Origin: Actinomycetes bacterium
GTDB lineage: Bacteria; Actinomycetota; Acidimicrobiia; Acidimicrobiales; RAAP-2
Assembly (NCBI GenBank): GCA_021848365.1
Contig: JAJZUS010000002.1
Coordinates: forward strand, 248,001 to 312,000
Direction of reading: 5' to 3'
Length of the DNA: 64,000 bases
Positions 35,150-45,091 of this stretch are shown piece by piece (the first letter of the stretch is position 1; each line of letters opens with the position of its first letter). Made by a program: the position numbers and the translations under genes. The notes under the pieces were generated by a model. It made no database searches. It was given only the letters and a program-made list of their open reading frames with translations, and was not told the origin of the DNA.

Positions 35150-36676
35150 TTACCCGACGAGGTGCTCGCGCACCGTCGCCCGCAACGAGCCATTCCGCAC
35201 CAGGTCGGCGACGGCGGCGATCTCGGGCCCGAGCCAGCGGTCGGCCCCCGGTCCCCCGGTCGCCGCGTTGACTGCGTCGACGACCGTGGCGGTCGCCGGC
35301 GAGGCGGCGAGTGGCGCCCGCAGGGCCATCGCCCGCGCCGCCGCCAGGATCTCGACGGCCAGCACGTCGGCGAGGGCCTCGACCGAACGGCGCAGCTTGC
35401 GCGCCGCGTGCCAGCCCATCGAGACGTGGTCCTCCTGCATGCCCGACGACGGGATCGAGTCGACGCTCGCCGGCACCGCCAGGCGCTTCATCTCGCTGAC
35501 GAGACCGGCCTGCGCGTACTGGGCGATCATGAGGCCCGAGTCCACCCCCGCCTGGTGGGCGAGGAACGGCGGCAGCCCGTAGCTGCGGTCGGGGTCGAGG
35601 AGCCGGTCGGTGCGCCGCTCGGCGATCGAGGCGAGGTCGGCGAGCGCGATGGCGAGGAAGTCGAGCACGTAGGCGACCGGCGCGCCGTGGAAGTTCCCGT
35701 TGGAGGCGAGCGTCCCGTCGGCGAGCACCGACGGGTTGTCGATCGCCGAGGCCAGCTCGATCTCGGCCACCCGTGCCGCGTGGCTCCACGTGTCGCGCGC
35801 CGCACCGTGGACCTGGGGTGAACAGCGCAGCGAGTAGGCGTCCTGCACCTGGGTCGGGTCGTCGAGGTGGGAGGCGACGATGGGCGAGTCCGCGAGCAGC
35901 GAAGCCAGGTGGGCGGCGCTGCGAATCTGGCCGGGGTGGGGGCGCAGGGCGTGGAGCTCGGGCACGAAGACGCGGTCGGTCCCCCGCAGGGCCTGGATCG
36001 AGAGCGCGGCCGCCAGGTCGGCCACGTCGAGGAGGTTGTCGAGGTCCTCGAGGGCCAGCACCAGCTGACCGAGCATGCCGTCGGTCCCGTTGATGAGGGC
36101 GAGGCCCTCCTTCTCCGCGAGCTCCACCGGCACCAGCCCTGCCGCGTCGAGCGCCACCGCCGCCGTGCGGAGGTTCCCCGTCGCATCGCGGACCTCGCCC
36201 TCGCCCGTGAGGGCGAGCGCGACCGCCGCGAGGGGCGCCAGGTCGCCCGAGGCCCCGAGGGATCCGAACTCGTGGACGACGGGCGTGATCCCGGCGTTGA
36301 GCAGGGCGGCGTAGGCCAGGGCGGTCGACGGGCGAACGCCGGCGACGCCGCTGCAGAGGTTGGTGAGCCGCGACGTCATCATCGCTCGCACGACCTCGCG
36401 CTCGACCTCCGGGCCGACCCCGGCCGCGTGCGAGCGGATGAGCGAGCGCTGCAGGTCACGACGGCGCTCGGGCGAGATGAACGTCGTCGCCAACGCGCCG
36501 AAGCCGGTCGAGAGTCCGTAGACCGGCGTCCCGCTCTCGACGAGGGCGTCGATGGCCCGACGCTGGTGCTCGAGGCGGGCGAGGACGGCCTCGTCGATCT
36601 CGACGAGCGCCCCGTCGCGCGCGACGGCGACCAGCTCGGCGCGCGTCAGCGCCTCGAGGGTGATGCGAACGGTCAT
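35150..36676 (-). CDS. hutH: Histidine ammonia-lyase
   Basis: 508 residues. The Ala142-Ser143-Gly144 triplet in [14 protein letters not shown] makes the MIO cofactor at the canonical position. YGLSTGFG, the NLCSG..GVRP stretch and [12 protein letters not shown] are also typical. The enzyme removes ammonia from L-histidine to give urocanate. Its ATG overlaps the stop of hutG (ATGA). Confidence 0.97.
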   Translation of the reverse strand: MTVRITLEALTRAELVAVARDGALVEIDEAVLARLEHQRRAIDALVESGTPVYGLSTGFGALATTFISPERRRDLQRSLIRSHAAGVGPEVEREVVRAMMTSRLTNLCSGVAGVRPSTALAYAALLNAGITPVVHEFGSLGASGDLAPLAAVALALTGEGEVRDATGNLRTAAVALDAAGLVPVELAEKEGLALINGTDGMLGQLVLALEDLDNLLDVADLAAALSIQALRGTDRVFVPELHALRPHPGQIRSAAHLASLLADSPIVASHLDDPTQVQDAYSLRCSPQVHGAARDTWSHAARVAEIELASAIDNPSVLADGTLASNGNFHGAPVAYVLDFLAIALADLASIAERRTDRLLDPDRSYGLPPFLAHQAGVDSGLMIAQYAQAGLVSEMKRLAVPASVDSIPSSGMQEDHVSMGWHAARKLRRSVEALADVLAVEILAAARAMALRAPLAASPATATVVDAVNAATGGPGADRWLGPEIAAVADLVRNGSLRATVREHLVG

Positions 36677-37569
36677 CGGGCTCTCCTCGCCAGGCCCGCC
36701 AGGGCCTCGAGCACCGCGAGCGCCACCAGGCGAACGGTGCGTTGGTCGTCACTGTCGCGCTCGACGTCGACCTCGGTGAAGTCGATCGCGCGCACCCGCG
36801 GGTCGCGGCCCGCGATCCGCGCGGCCTCGCGCAGCTCGCGCGCCGAGAGGCCGCCGGGGAGGGCGGCCGGGCATCCCGGGACGCTGGCGCGATCCACCAC
36901 GTCGACGTCGAGGTCGACGTAGACGTGGCGGCCACCCTCGGCGGCCCGATCGAGCGCCTCGCGCATCACGACCCCGATGCCGCGCTCGGCTACCTCGTCG
37001 CGGGTCCGAGCGCTCAGACCGGCGTCGCGGGCGCGGCGAGCGTACTCCGGCGAGTTCGCGAAGTCGCTGAGGCCCACCTGCACCACGTGAGTGCCGTCGA
37101 GGCCGGCCTCGAGGAGCTGGCGGACCGGCGAGCCGTTGGAGACGCCCTCGCGCAGGTCGAGGTGGGCGTCGAGGGTCACGAGGCCCCACTCGGCCCACGA
37201 CCCGGCCGCGAGACCGTGCAGCGCGTGGAAGGTGGCCGCGTTGTCCCCACCCAGCACCAGGTGGAGCTCGACCTCGCTCGCGCGCGCGAGGGCCTGCGCG
37301 ACGCGATCGGTCCCCCCGACGCCGTCGGGGTCGAACACGTCGCCTAGGTCGAGGGCGTCGACCTCGTCGGCGAGGTCCAGGGCGTCGCGGTACGACCAGG
37401 TAGAGAAGCGGGCCAGCGCCTCGCGTACGGCGGACGGCGTCGAGTGCCACGAGCGCGGCGTCACCGACGTCGTGTACGTGGACACGCCGAGGAGGCTGGC
37501 GTGGCGCCGACCCTCGAGCGGCGTCGAGCGCAGGAGCGTCGCGGCCGCGGGCCAGAGTGGGTCGGTCAC
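36673..37569 (-). CDS. hutG: Arginase-family amidinohydrolase, probably formimidoylglutamase
   Basis: 298 residues from ATG 37569. Metal-site motifs of the ureohydrolase fold are present as GGDN, DAHLDLR, DLDVDVVD and FTEVD. The first is usually GGDH. Position as first gene of the hut operon argues for formimidoylglutamase, hydrolysing N-formimino-L-glutamate to glutamate and formamide, rather than agmatinase. A formimidoyltransferase at 27.7 kb could compete for the same substrate. Confidence 0.8.
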   Translation of the reverse strand: MTDPLWPAAATLLRSTPLEGRRHASLLGVSTYTTSVTPRSWHSTPSAVREALARFSTWSYRDALDLADEVDALDLGDVFDPDGVGGTDRVAQALARASEVELHLVLGGDNAATFHALHGLAAGSWAEWGLVTLDAHLDLREGVSNGSPVRQLLEAGLDGTHVVQVGLSDFANSPEYARRARDAGLSARTRDEVAERGIGVVMREALDRAAEGGRHVYVDLDVDVVDRASVPGCPAALPGGLSARELREAARIAGRDPRVRAIDFTEVDVERDSDDQRTVRLVALAVLEALAGLARRAR

Positions 37570-37609
37570 GCGCCCATGCTACGCAGCCGCCCGTCGGCCG
37601 GGGTCCGCG

Positions 37610-38674
37610 TCAGCCGCAGGCGCCGGTGAGGTGCAGCGGCTGAGGACGGGCCCGGTTCCCGACGCCGAGCCCCGGCGCCGTCCAGTTGCAGCCCCACGCC
37701 CCGGGCTCGGCCAGCGCGACGAAGAAGTCCCGCTCCCACCCGGTGAAGTAGATGGTGGGGATGTGCTCCTGACCGGGCACCTGGACGGGCAGGGCCCCGG
37801 CTCCGTGGAGCGGGGCGTCGGGGCTGAGCGGCGCGCCGAGGATCGGCCAGTAGGGATTGATGTCGAGCTCCATGCCCATCCAGGCGCCGGCGCGGGCCAG
37901 GGCGATCGCGAGGGGTCCGGGCAGGATCGGCGTCATCGTGGCGACGTAGACGAGGTTGCCCTGACGGTCGACGCCGAGGGCGCTGCGGGCGACCGCGGGC
38001 ACGCCGCCGAGGGTGTCGCCCCAGGCGCGCCAGTTCGCCCCGAGCGCCGCGGCGGTAGGTCGCCCGTTCCACACCAGGGGGCCGAGGTTCTGACGCCAGC
38101 TGATCGGGCGAAAGCCCGCCGGCGGGAAGTTCGGTGAGCCCCAGCGACCCATCGCCCAGTGGCCCTGCGCGTCGAGGGCGAGCGTCATGTAGCCGGGCGT
38201 CGGGGGGACGAGGACCATGCCGTCGGCCATCGAGCCCCCGGAGTGGGCCGCCTGCTTGAAGCCCCCGTTGAAGACGGCGACGATGCCGGCCGGCCCTTCG
38301 ACGGGCCAGTCGATCGAGGGGCCCGCGTCGACGGGAACTCGCGGCGCCAGGGTCGGGTCGGTCGTCCCCACGTGCCAGCGCAGGAAGGTCGAGCGCGCCC
38401 GCAGGCGCACCGCCCGGAACGTGACGCCGCCCACGGTGATCGACGTGTAGTCGACCATGACGCCCCGTGCGGAGCGCGACGCCACCGTCCAACCGGGCTG
38501 GGGCCGCTCCGGCGGCACGGTCGTCGTCGTCACCACCGAGGCGGTCGTGCTCGATGTCGAGGAGGTGGTCGAGGAGGTGGTCGAGGTCGAGCCGAGGGCC
38601 CGCGTGCTCGCCACCACCGCGATGAGCGCCACGGCCGTCAGGGCGACCGCACTGGCGGCCCGACGGCCGCGCAC
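37610..38674 (-). CDS. Exported phosphodiester glycosidase (NAGPA/DUF2233) family protein
   Basis: 354 residues from GTG 38674, 3 nt after the qcrB stop. A signal peptide or anchor (ASAVALTAVALIAVVAS) is followed by a Ser/Thr linker (STTSSTTSSTSSTT). The catalytic domain has GVMVDYTSITVGGV, FRAVRLRAR, GIVAVFNGGFK and a distal WMGMELDINPYWP. The family removes sugar-phosphodiester caps, e.g. mannose-6-phosphate uncovering in animals. In bacteria the role is mostly unknown, possibly in cell-wall glycan. Confidence 0.8.
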   Translation of the reverse strand: MRGRRAASAVALTAVALIAVVASTRALGSTSTTSSTTSSTSSTTASVVTTTTVPPERPQPGWTVASRSARGVMVDYTSITVGGVTFRAVRLRARSTFLRWHVGTTDPTLAPRVPVDAGPSIDWPVEGPAGIVAVFNGGFKQAAHSGGSMADGMVLVPPTPGYMTLALDAQGHWAMGRWGSPNFPPAGFRPISWRQNLGPLVWNGRPTAAALGANWRAWGDTLGGVPAVARSALGVDRQGNLVYVATMTPILPGPLAIALARAGAWMGMELDINPYWPILGAPLSPDAPLHGAGALPVQVPGQEHIPTIYFTGWERDFFVALAEPGAWGCNWTAPGLGVGNRARPQPLHLTGACG

Positions 38675-38677
38675 TCG

Positions 38678-40222
38678 CTAGTCGCGCTCGACGACGCGGA
38701 CCCCGCCGCTCGCGTCGTCCTCGCCCGTCGGCTCCGTCTCCTCGATGAAGACGGGCACTGGCGTCGGCTCGAGCTCCTCGCGCACGTCGTCCACGTAGGC
38801 CGGTGCGGGAACCGCGACGTACTCTCCGCTCTCGGTGCGCGTCACCACGTTGGTCACCTTACGGCGACCAGCTCCCTTCGTCTCGTGCAGCTCCTTGGCG
38901 ATCTTGTAGGCGATCGGGTACGCCACGAAGGGCGAGATGAGCACCAGGATGCGCATCGTCCACAGGACCGTGTTCAGGGAGACCTTGAAGTAGTTGGCAA
39001 TGACGTCGGTCGAGCTCGCGATGAACAGCATCGAGACGAGGGCCAGCACCGCGACGCCGGCCGCGGTGCGCTTGGGACGGTCGCTCGGCCGGTCGAGGAG
39101 GTTGTGCATCGCGTGGTCGCCCGTCACCCGCCGCTCCAGGGCCGGCCAGGCGTAGGCGAGGCCGAAGACGAGGCCCGGGAAGATGACCGCGGGGATCGTG
39201 ACCTCGAGTGGGATCGTGTGCCCGAACCCGTGGAACTGCCAGGCCGGGAAGATGCGTAGCGCCCCGTCGAGGAACCCCATGTACCAGTCCGGCTGGACGG
39301 CGTAGGAGATGCGCGCGGCGTCGTAGGGGCCGAACTGCCAGATCGGGTTGATCTGGAAGAAGGCGCCCATGGCGGCCGTCACCCCCGCCACGATGAACAA
39401 GAAGCCGGTCGTCTTCGCCATGAACACCGGGAACATGGGCGAGCCCACGACGTTGTCCTCGGTTCGGCCCTCCCCCGGGAACTGAGTGTGCTTCTGGCGC
39501 ACCAGCAACACCAGGTGGAGGGTCACCAGCGCCAGCATGATCCCCGGGACCACGAGTACGTGCAGGATGAAGAAGCGCTCCAGGATCACCGTGCCCGGGT
39601 AGTTGCCCCCGAAGACCCAGAAGGCCAGGTAGGTGCCCACGAGCGGGACGGAGAGGATGATCGAGTAGGCGATGCGGATGCCCGTGCCCGAGACCAGGTC
39701 GTCGGGCAGGGAGTAGCCGAGGAACCCGTTCACGATCGCCAGCGTCAGCAGCGTGACGCCGATCGTCCAGTTCAGCTCACGCGGCTTGCGGAAGGCGCCC
39801 GTGAAGAAGACGCGCGCCATGTGCACGACCATCGAGCCGATGAAGATGTCGGCCGCCCAGTGGTGCATCTGGCGCATGAGCAGACCGGCCCGCACGGCGA
39901 AGGACAGGTTGACCGAGGACTGGTACGCCTGGGTCATCTGCATGCCGTCGAGGGGCAGGTAGCTGCCGTGGTACGTCACGATCGTCGAGCTCGGAACGTA
40001 GTAGAGCGCCAGGAAGACACCGGTCGCGAGCAGGATCACGAACGAGTAGAGGGCGATCTCCCCCAGCATGAACGACCAGTGGTCGGGGAAGATCTTGTCC
40101 AGGAAGGTCCGTCCGCCCCGGGCGACGCCCAGTCGGTCGTCGAGCTCGCCGAGGGCCCGCCCGACGGCGCCGTAGCGTCCGCCCGCGCGCTGGCGCTGGC
40201 GCTTGGTGATGGTGTCGCTCAT
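38678..40222 (-). CDS. qcrB: Cytochrome bc1 complex cytochrome b subunit
   Basis: 514 residues from ATG 40222, overlapping the qcrA stop as ATGA. The N-terminal four-helix b-heme domain has paired His in QMHHWAADIFIGSMVVHM and FILHVLVVPGIMLALVTLH. The quinol-site stretch is present and the C-terminal helices and a charged cytoplasmic tail (about 90 residues) match actinobacterial QcrB. It oxidises menaquinol and passes electrons to the Rieske centre. Confidence 0.95.
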   Translation of the reverse strand: MSDTITKRQRQRAGGRYGAVGRALGELDDRLGVARGGRTFLDKIFPDHWSFMLGEIALYSFVILLATGVFLALYYVPSSTIVTYHGSYLPLDGMQMTQAYQSSVNLSFAVRAGLLMRQMHHWAADIFIGSMVVHMARVFFTGAFRKPRELNWTIGVTLLTLAIVNGFLGYSLPDDLVSGTGIRIAYSIILSVPLVGTYLAFWVFGGNYPGTVILERFFILHVLVVPGIMLALVTLHLVLLVRQKHTQFPGEGRTEDNVVGSPMFPVFMAKTTGFLFIVAGVTAAMGAFFQINPIWQFGPYDAARISYAVQPDWYMGFLDGALRIFPAWQFHGFGHTIPLEVTIPAVIFPGLVFGLAYAWPALERRVTGDHAMHNLLDRPSDRPKRTAAGVAVLALVSMLFIASSTDVIANYFKVSLNTVLWTMRILVLISPFVAYPIAYKIAKELHETKGAGRRKVTNVVTRTESGEYVAVPAPAYVDDVREELEPTPVPVFIEETEPTGEDDASGGVRVVERD

Positions 40223-41154
40223 GAGCGCTCCCAGAATCCGGGGCCGACCGGCTCGTGGTAGTCGCTCTGGGATCGGATGTAACCCATCGCGTCGACGTAG
40301 AGCGGCAGCTGGGGCAGCGGGCGGGGCGCGGGACCGAAGTTCGGGATCGCGCCGTTGGTGACGTTGAACATCGACTGGTGGCACGGGCACACGAGCAGTT
40401 GCAGCTGCTGCTCGTAGAGTCCGACCGGACACCCCAGGTGGGTGCAGAGCTTCGAGTAGGCGATGTAGCCCATCGGCCCCCAGGACTCGCGTCCCTTCTG
40501 GGTCACGTAGTTCTGGTTCGAGATGCGGATGAGGACCGTCTGGTCGACCGCCTGGCCCCGGTCGGTGTTCTCGGTGCCCTCCGGGAAGACGGTCACGATC
40601 GAGCCCACGGCGAGGTCGTCGACGTGGACCCGTCGCCCGGTCTGGTCCACGGCGTAGGAGCCCGCCCGCCAGTCGGTGTGGAAAAGGGTGCCCTTGGGCA
40701 GCGGACCGAGACTGCGCAATAGGGGGAAGAGCGCGACGACGCCGAAGGCGCCGAGGCCCCCACCGAGGAGTCCACCGAGCACCTTGCGGCGCTTCACGAC
40801 CGACCCGCCGCGCTCCACGATCGCGGCCGCGAAGGCGTCCCGGTCGGCCTCGGAGTTGGCCAGGCGGTGTCGCTCCTCGACGAACGGCCCCTTCGGCATG
40901 AGGTACTTGCCCCAGGCGACGAGCCCGGTGCCCAGGAAGAACAGCCCGCCACCCATGGTCGCGCCGAGGGTCCACGGAGCGGCGTTCATCCAGTAGGCGA
41001 CGCCGAAGCCCACCACGAGGACGAGGCCCAGCAGGAGCGATAGCGCGATGACCCGCTCGACGAGCAGGGGGTTGCGCGCCGCCGGCGCGAGGTGCGGATC
41101 GTCGGCCGCGAGCCCCGAGAGGCTGACGGGCGTGCGGTGCTCGTGGTCGCTCAC
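40219..41154 (-). CDS. qcrA: Rieske iron-sulfur subunit of the bc1 complex
   Basis: 311 residues from GTG 41154. Three membrane helices (about 32-56, 62-84 and 125-147) mark the actinobacterial form. The [2Fe-2S] ligands are in CTHLGC (237-242) and CPCH (256-259). It overlaps qcrC by GTGA and qcrB by ATGA, so the three subunits are translated together. Confidence 0.96.
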   Translation of the reverse strand: MSDHEHRTPVSLSGLAADDPHLAPAARNPLLVERVIALSLLLGLVLVVGFGVAYWMNAAPWTLGATMGGGLFFLGTGLVAWGKYLMPKGPFVEERHRLANSEADRDAFAAAIVERGGSVVKRRKVLGGLLGGGLGAFGVVALFPLLRSLGPLPKGTLFHTDWRAGSYAVDQTGRRVHVDDLAVGSIVTVFPEGTENTDRGQAVDQTVLIRISNQNYVTQKGRESWGPMGYIAYSKLCTHLGCPVGLYEQQLQLLVCPCHQSMFNVTNGAIPNFGPAPRPLPQLPLYVDAMGYIRSQSDYHEPVGPGFWERS

Positions 41155-42038
41155 TGGCGCTCTCCTACCCAGAATCCGACCAGGGCGAGCACGGCCACGC
41201 CGACGAGCAGCGCGACGAAGCCCTCCGCCACCGGTCCCAATCCGCCGAGCCCCAGGCCACCCGGATTGCGCGGGTGCTGGATCTCGGTGGTGACGTACTT
41301 GACGATGTCGGCGACCTGGTAGTCACTCAGGTTGCCGGTGAAGCGCGGCATGTTGCCCGGGCCGGTGCGAATCGCCTCGGCCACCTGGGTCGCCGGGATG
41401 TTGCGCAGCGACGGGGCGAAGGTCGAGCGCGCCAGCGCGTCGCCGTCGCCCTCGATGGTGTGGCAGGCCGCGCAGTTGAGCGCGAACAGGGCCGCACCCT
41501 GCGCCACGTTCGCGCTCTTCACGTTCACCGTCGGGATCGCGGGGTAGCTCGGGCTGAGCGAGTTGATCCACGCCGCGATCGCCAGGGCCTGGTCGTGGGT
41601 GAGGCGCGGCAGGCGACGGGGTGCCTGCACCGCGCGCGGGTCGGCGGCGGGCATCCGGCCCGACTCGATCCAGAAGTCGATCGTGGCCGGTCCCAGGCCG
41701 ACGAGGTTCGGGAAGGCCCCGGTCGTGCCGGCGGCCGGGACGCCGTTCGCCTCCGTGCCGTGGCACGAGGCGCAGTTCTGCAGGTAGAGGGCCTGACCCA
41801 GGGCGGCCAGGGCCGGCGACGGCACGTTGTAGGTGATGGCGCTGTCACCGTAGGAGGTGATCTGGCCGTTCTTCTTCGTGACGACGTCCGAGTTGGGCGT
41901 GCCGGCGTTGTGGCGGGAGGTCTGGTACACGGGGCCGTTGGCGGCGTGGGCCGGCAGGGCCCAGGCGAGGGGTGCGCCGATCGCGGCGACGGCCAGCGCG
42001 TAGCGCGCGAGGTGGCGGAGGGTGTTCACCGGTCGCAT
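41151..42038 (-). CDS. qcrC: Diheme cytochrome c subunit of the bc1 complex
   Basis: 295 residues. A signal peptide (ALAVAAIGAPLAWALPAHA) is followed by two c-type heme sites, CASCH (89-93) and CAACH (189-193). A C-terminal membrane helix anchors it (FVALLVGVAVLALVGFWVG). A fused diheme cytochrome c replaces soluble cytochrome c in actinobacterial bc1-aa3 supercomplexes. It starts 3 nt after ctaE. Confidence 0.96.
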   Translation of the reverse strand: MRPVNTLRHLARYALAVAAIGAPLAWALPAHAANGPVYQTSRHNAGTPNSDVVTKKNGQITSYGDSAITYNVPSPALAALGQALYLQNCASCHGTEANGVPAAGTTGAFPNLVGLGPATIDFWIESGRMPAADPRAVQAPRRLPRLTHDQALAIAAWINSLSPSYPAIPTVNVKSANVAQGAALFALNCAACHTIEGDGDALARSTFAPSLRNIPATQVAEAIRTGPGNMPRFTGNLSDYQVADIVKYVTTEIQHPRNPGGLGLGGLGPVAEGFVALLVGVAVLALVGFWVGERQ

Positions 42039-42041
42039 CGA

Positions 42042-42638
42042 CTACTTCAGCAAGAAGAGGGACGAGTACAGACCGATCCAGACCACGTCGACGAAGTGCC
42101 AGTAGTAGCTCACGCCCTGGAAGGCGGCGAGCTCTCCGGCGTCGCCCTCCTTGCCCCGCATGCGGAACAGGAGGAGGGCCATCGCGACCAGGCCGAGGAA
42201 GACGTGGAGCCCGTGCAGGCCGGTCGTGATGTAGAAGACCGAGCCGTAGGCGTTCGTGTACCAGCGCGTCTGGAGGTGCGTCCACTCGTAGACCTGGTTG
42301 CCGAGGAAGAGCGCCCCCATCACGATGGTCGTGATGACCCAGCGACGCGCCGACACGCGCCGACGGTGCTCGATCAACCAGACGCCCCACTGCATGGTGC
42401 CCGACGACGCGACCAGGATGATCGTGAAGATGCCGGCCTGCAGGGTGTCGACGTGGGTGCCCTGGGGCGGCCACGCGGCCAGGTGGGCGCGGATGGTGAA
42501 GAGGGCGGCGAACAGCCCCGAGAAGAACATCAGCTCTGAACCGAGCCAGATCATGACGCCGATGGCCAGCATCGGCGGACGATCGTGGACGATCTTCTCC
42601 GGCTTCGCCAGGCTATCGAGGGGGAGCGCCTGACTCAC
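42042..42638 (-). CDS. ctaE: Cytochrome c oxidase subunit III
   Basis: 198 residues from GTG 42638, five membrane helices. Signature parts: MIWLGSELMFFSGLFAALF, a TTGLHGLHVFLGL stretch and YYWHFVDVVWIGLYSSLF at the end. It is the first gene of the ctaE-qcrCAB operon, the standard actinobacterial order. Subunits I and II of the oxidase are not in the window. Confidence 0.96.
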   Translation of the reverse strand: MSQALPLDSLAKPEKIVHDRPPMLAIGVMIWLGSELMFFSGLFAALFTIRAHLAAWPPQGTHVDTLQAGIFTIILVASSGTMQWGVWLIEHRRRVSARRWVITTIVMGALFLGNQVYEWTHLQTRWYTNAYGSVFYITTGLHGLHVFLGLVAMALLLFRMRGKEGDAGELAAFQGVSYYWHFVDVVWIGLYSSLFLLK

Positions 42639-42693
42639 GGCGACATTTCTAGTGGACCGGTCGAGATGACCGCTATTTCGCCCCTAAGACCCC

Positions 42694-44997
42694 TCACAGC
42701 AACGAGTCCGGCAGCGCCCCAACCCCGAGGACGGTGAGCCGACGGGTCGGTCGCGTCATCGCCACGTAGAGGGTTCGCAGCCCGCGCGGCGTGGCCTCGC
42801 CGGACGCCGAGCCGCGCGCGGCGATCGCCGCAGGGTCCACCACGACCACGGCGTCGAACTCGAGCCCGTGCGCCCCCTCGGCCGCCACGACGACGAGGTC
42901 GGCGGCCAGGCCCGCCGACTCCTCGACCGTGGGGTCGACGGCGGCCAACCCGGCCGCGACGAGGCGACGGCAGATCTCCGGAACCCGGCCCTCCGGGGCG
43001 ATGACGGCGACGCGTCCCGGCGCGACGGCGGCCAGCTCTCGCCCCACGACGGCCGACAGCTCGGTGGCGAGGGCCACTTCGTCGGCGAGGCGGCGGATCT
43101 CCGGGCTCGTCCCCGCGCGGCGGACCGGTCGCGGCGGCTCGAGGTCGCTCCCCGAGGCGGCGAGGGTCGGCGCGGCGGCGTCGAGGACCTCCTCGGGCGT
43201 GCGGTAGCTGACGGTCAGGTCGACGCGCGTGACGGGGCGCCGGGGTTCGAGGGCGTCGAGCACGGTGTCCCACGACGAGACGGCGGCCGTCGCCGTCGAC
43301 TGACCCATGTCACCGACGATCGTCATCGAGCCCGCGAGGTCGCGCCGGCGCAGCACGCGCAGCTGCATGACCGACAGGTCCTGCGCCTCGTCGACCACGA
43401 TGTGGCCGTAGGTGACGAACTCCGCCTCGTCGCGCTCCTCGGGCACGGCGGCGGCCAGGCGCGCCGCCTCGCGCAGGGCGGCGGCGCGCACGTCGCCGCT
43501 GTAGCTGTCGAGGTCGACGCCCTCGAGGAAGGCCTCCGGGCTCTTGGTCGCGGGACGGGGTCGGCGGCGGGGCCCGAGCAGGACGCGGGCCTCGTCGACG
43601 AGGGCCGTATCGGCGATCGTCCAGGGGATCTCGTCGAGCGAGCTCGAGCGCGGCCGCACGAGCATCTCGCACTCCTCGTCACCGAGCACGCCCCGTCCCG
43701 CGGCCCGGATCAGGGCCGGAGCCCCGAAGAGGTCGTGGAGGAGGTCCTGGCCCGAGAGGCGCGGCCACATCCGCTGGAGGGCCTCCTTGAAGGCCGGCGT
43801 CGCCCGAATCTGGTCGGCGAGCTCGACGACGCCCGTCACGCCCTCACCCTCGTCGCGCACGAAGCGCTCGTAGTAGCGCTGCGCGAGGCGCTGGGCGATC
43901 TCGCGCCCCACCGCCGAGCGTCGCTGGTTGTGGTTGCCGGGCCGGCGGCGGGCCCGCTCCACCACGTCGACGGTGTCGGCGGCGCGCAGCACGAGGACGG
44001 CCCGCCCGAGCGGGATCTCCACGTCGCGCCGCAGGGGCCGCTCGCGAGTCCGCACCGCCTGGGCGATGACCGTGACCATGCGAGGATCGCCCTTCAGGCG
44101 GGCCACCGCCTCGGCGTCGCGCCCGCGGACCGGCACGTTCGGTACGAGCCCGGCGATCGTCGACAGAGTGACGCCCGACTCGCCGAGCGAGGGCAGAACG
44201 TTCTCGATGTAGTTGAGGAAGAGTGGGTTCGGACCCACCACGAGGACGCCCTGGCGCTCCAGGGTCGCCCGGTGGGTGTAGAGGAGGTAGGCGGCCCGGT
44301 GCAGGGCGACCGCGGTCTTACCCGTTCCCGGCCCCCCCTGGACGAGCAGGATCCCGGGCAGGGGCGTGCGGATGACGCGGTCCTGCTCCCCCTGGATCGT
44401 CGCCACGATGTCGCCCATGCGACCCGTGCGAGCCCGCCCGAGCGCCGCGAGGAGAGCCGCCGGTCCGCCGAGGGCGAAGCCCCCGTCGACGAGGCCCTCG
44501 TCGGTCACGGCGCGCAGCTCGTCGTCGGGGAGGGCCAGGTCGCCGTCGGAGCCGGCGAAGAACTCGTCCTCGACGCCGATCACCTCCCGAGCGCGGATCG
44601 CCACGTGACGTCGCCGCGCGAGGCGCAACGGCTCGACGCCGGTCGCCCGGTAGAAGGGCTCGGCCACGGGCGCGCGCCAGTCGACGACCAGCGGGTTCAG
44701 GTTCTCGTCGGAGACGGCGAGGCGCCCCACGTGGAACGCGTCGCCGGGGCCGTCGCCGTCGGGCGCGTAGTCGATGCGACCGAAGAACAGGGGCTGATCG
44801 CCGATGGCCAGCTGGTCCAGGCGCTGGAGCGCCGTGCCCATCACGACGTCGCGCTCCACGAGATCGCCCGCGCCGCGCATCGAGGCCACCGCGACGCTGT
44901 CGCGGAGGGCCCGAGCCTCGGCCCGCATGTGATCCAGGGCCACGAGGGCACGGTCGAGGAAGGCCTGCTCCTCGGAGATCTCGCGCTGGTGGGCCAT
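42694..44997 (-). CDS. HelD-like superfamily I helicase/RNA polymerase motor
   Basis: 767 residues from ATG 44997 with GGGAG 7 nt upstream. The N-terminal coiled coil (EQAFLDRALVALDHMRAEAR) leads into the HelD segment FFGRIDYA, then VDWRAPVAEPFYRATG. Walker A is GGPGTGKT (221-228), Walker B HIVVDEAQDLS, and the last motifs GDMGQST and LTVSYRT are present. HelD proteins free stalled RNA polymerase from DNA and can confer rifampicin tolerance. It is divergent from hemE (95 bp). Confidence 0.88.
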   Translation of the reverse strand: MAHQREISEEQAFLDRALVALDHMRAEARALRDSVAVASMRGAGDLVERDVVMGTALQRLDQLAIGDQPLFFGRIDYAPDGDGPGDAFHVGRLAVSDENLNPLVVDWRAPVAEPFYRATGVEPLRLARRRHVAIRAREVIGVEDEFFAGSDGDLALPDDELRAVTDEGLVDGGFALGGPAALLAALGRARTGRMGDIVATIQGEQDRVIRTPLPGILLVQGGPGTGKTAVALHRAAYLLYTHRATLERQGVLVVGPNPLFLNYIENVLPSLGESGVTLSTIAGLVPNVPVRGRDAEAVARLKGDPRMVTVIAQAVRTRERPLRRDVEIPLGRAVLVLRAADTVDVVERARRRPGNHNQRRSAVGREIAQRLAQRYYERFVRDEGEGVTGVVELADQIRATPAFKEALQRMWPRLSGQDLLHDLFGAPALIRAAGRGVLGDEECEMLVRPRSSSLDEIPWTIADTALVDEARVLLGPRRRPRPATKSPEAFLEGVDLDSYSGDVRAAALREAARLAAAVPEERDEAEFVTYGHIVVDEAQDLSVMQLRVLRRRDLAGSMTIVGDMGQSTATAAVSSWDTVLDALEPRRPVTRVDLTVSYRTPEEVLDAAAPTLAASGSDLEPPRPVRRAGTSPEIRRLADEVALATELSAVVGRELAAVAPGRVAVIAPEGRVPEICRRLVAAGLAAVDPTVEESAGLAADLVVVAAEGAHGLEFDAVVVVDPAAIAARGSASGEATPRGLRTLYVAMTRPTRRLTVLGVGALPDSLL

Positions 44998-45091
44998 CAA
45001 CGACTCCCTCGAAACGGGTCTGACGATTCTAGTGGCCTTCGCGGGGCTGCTCTCCCGCCCGCTCCCCGTAGGCTGGACGACGGAGGAGATC

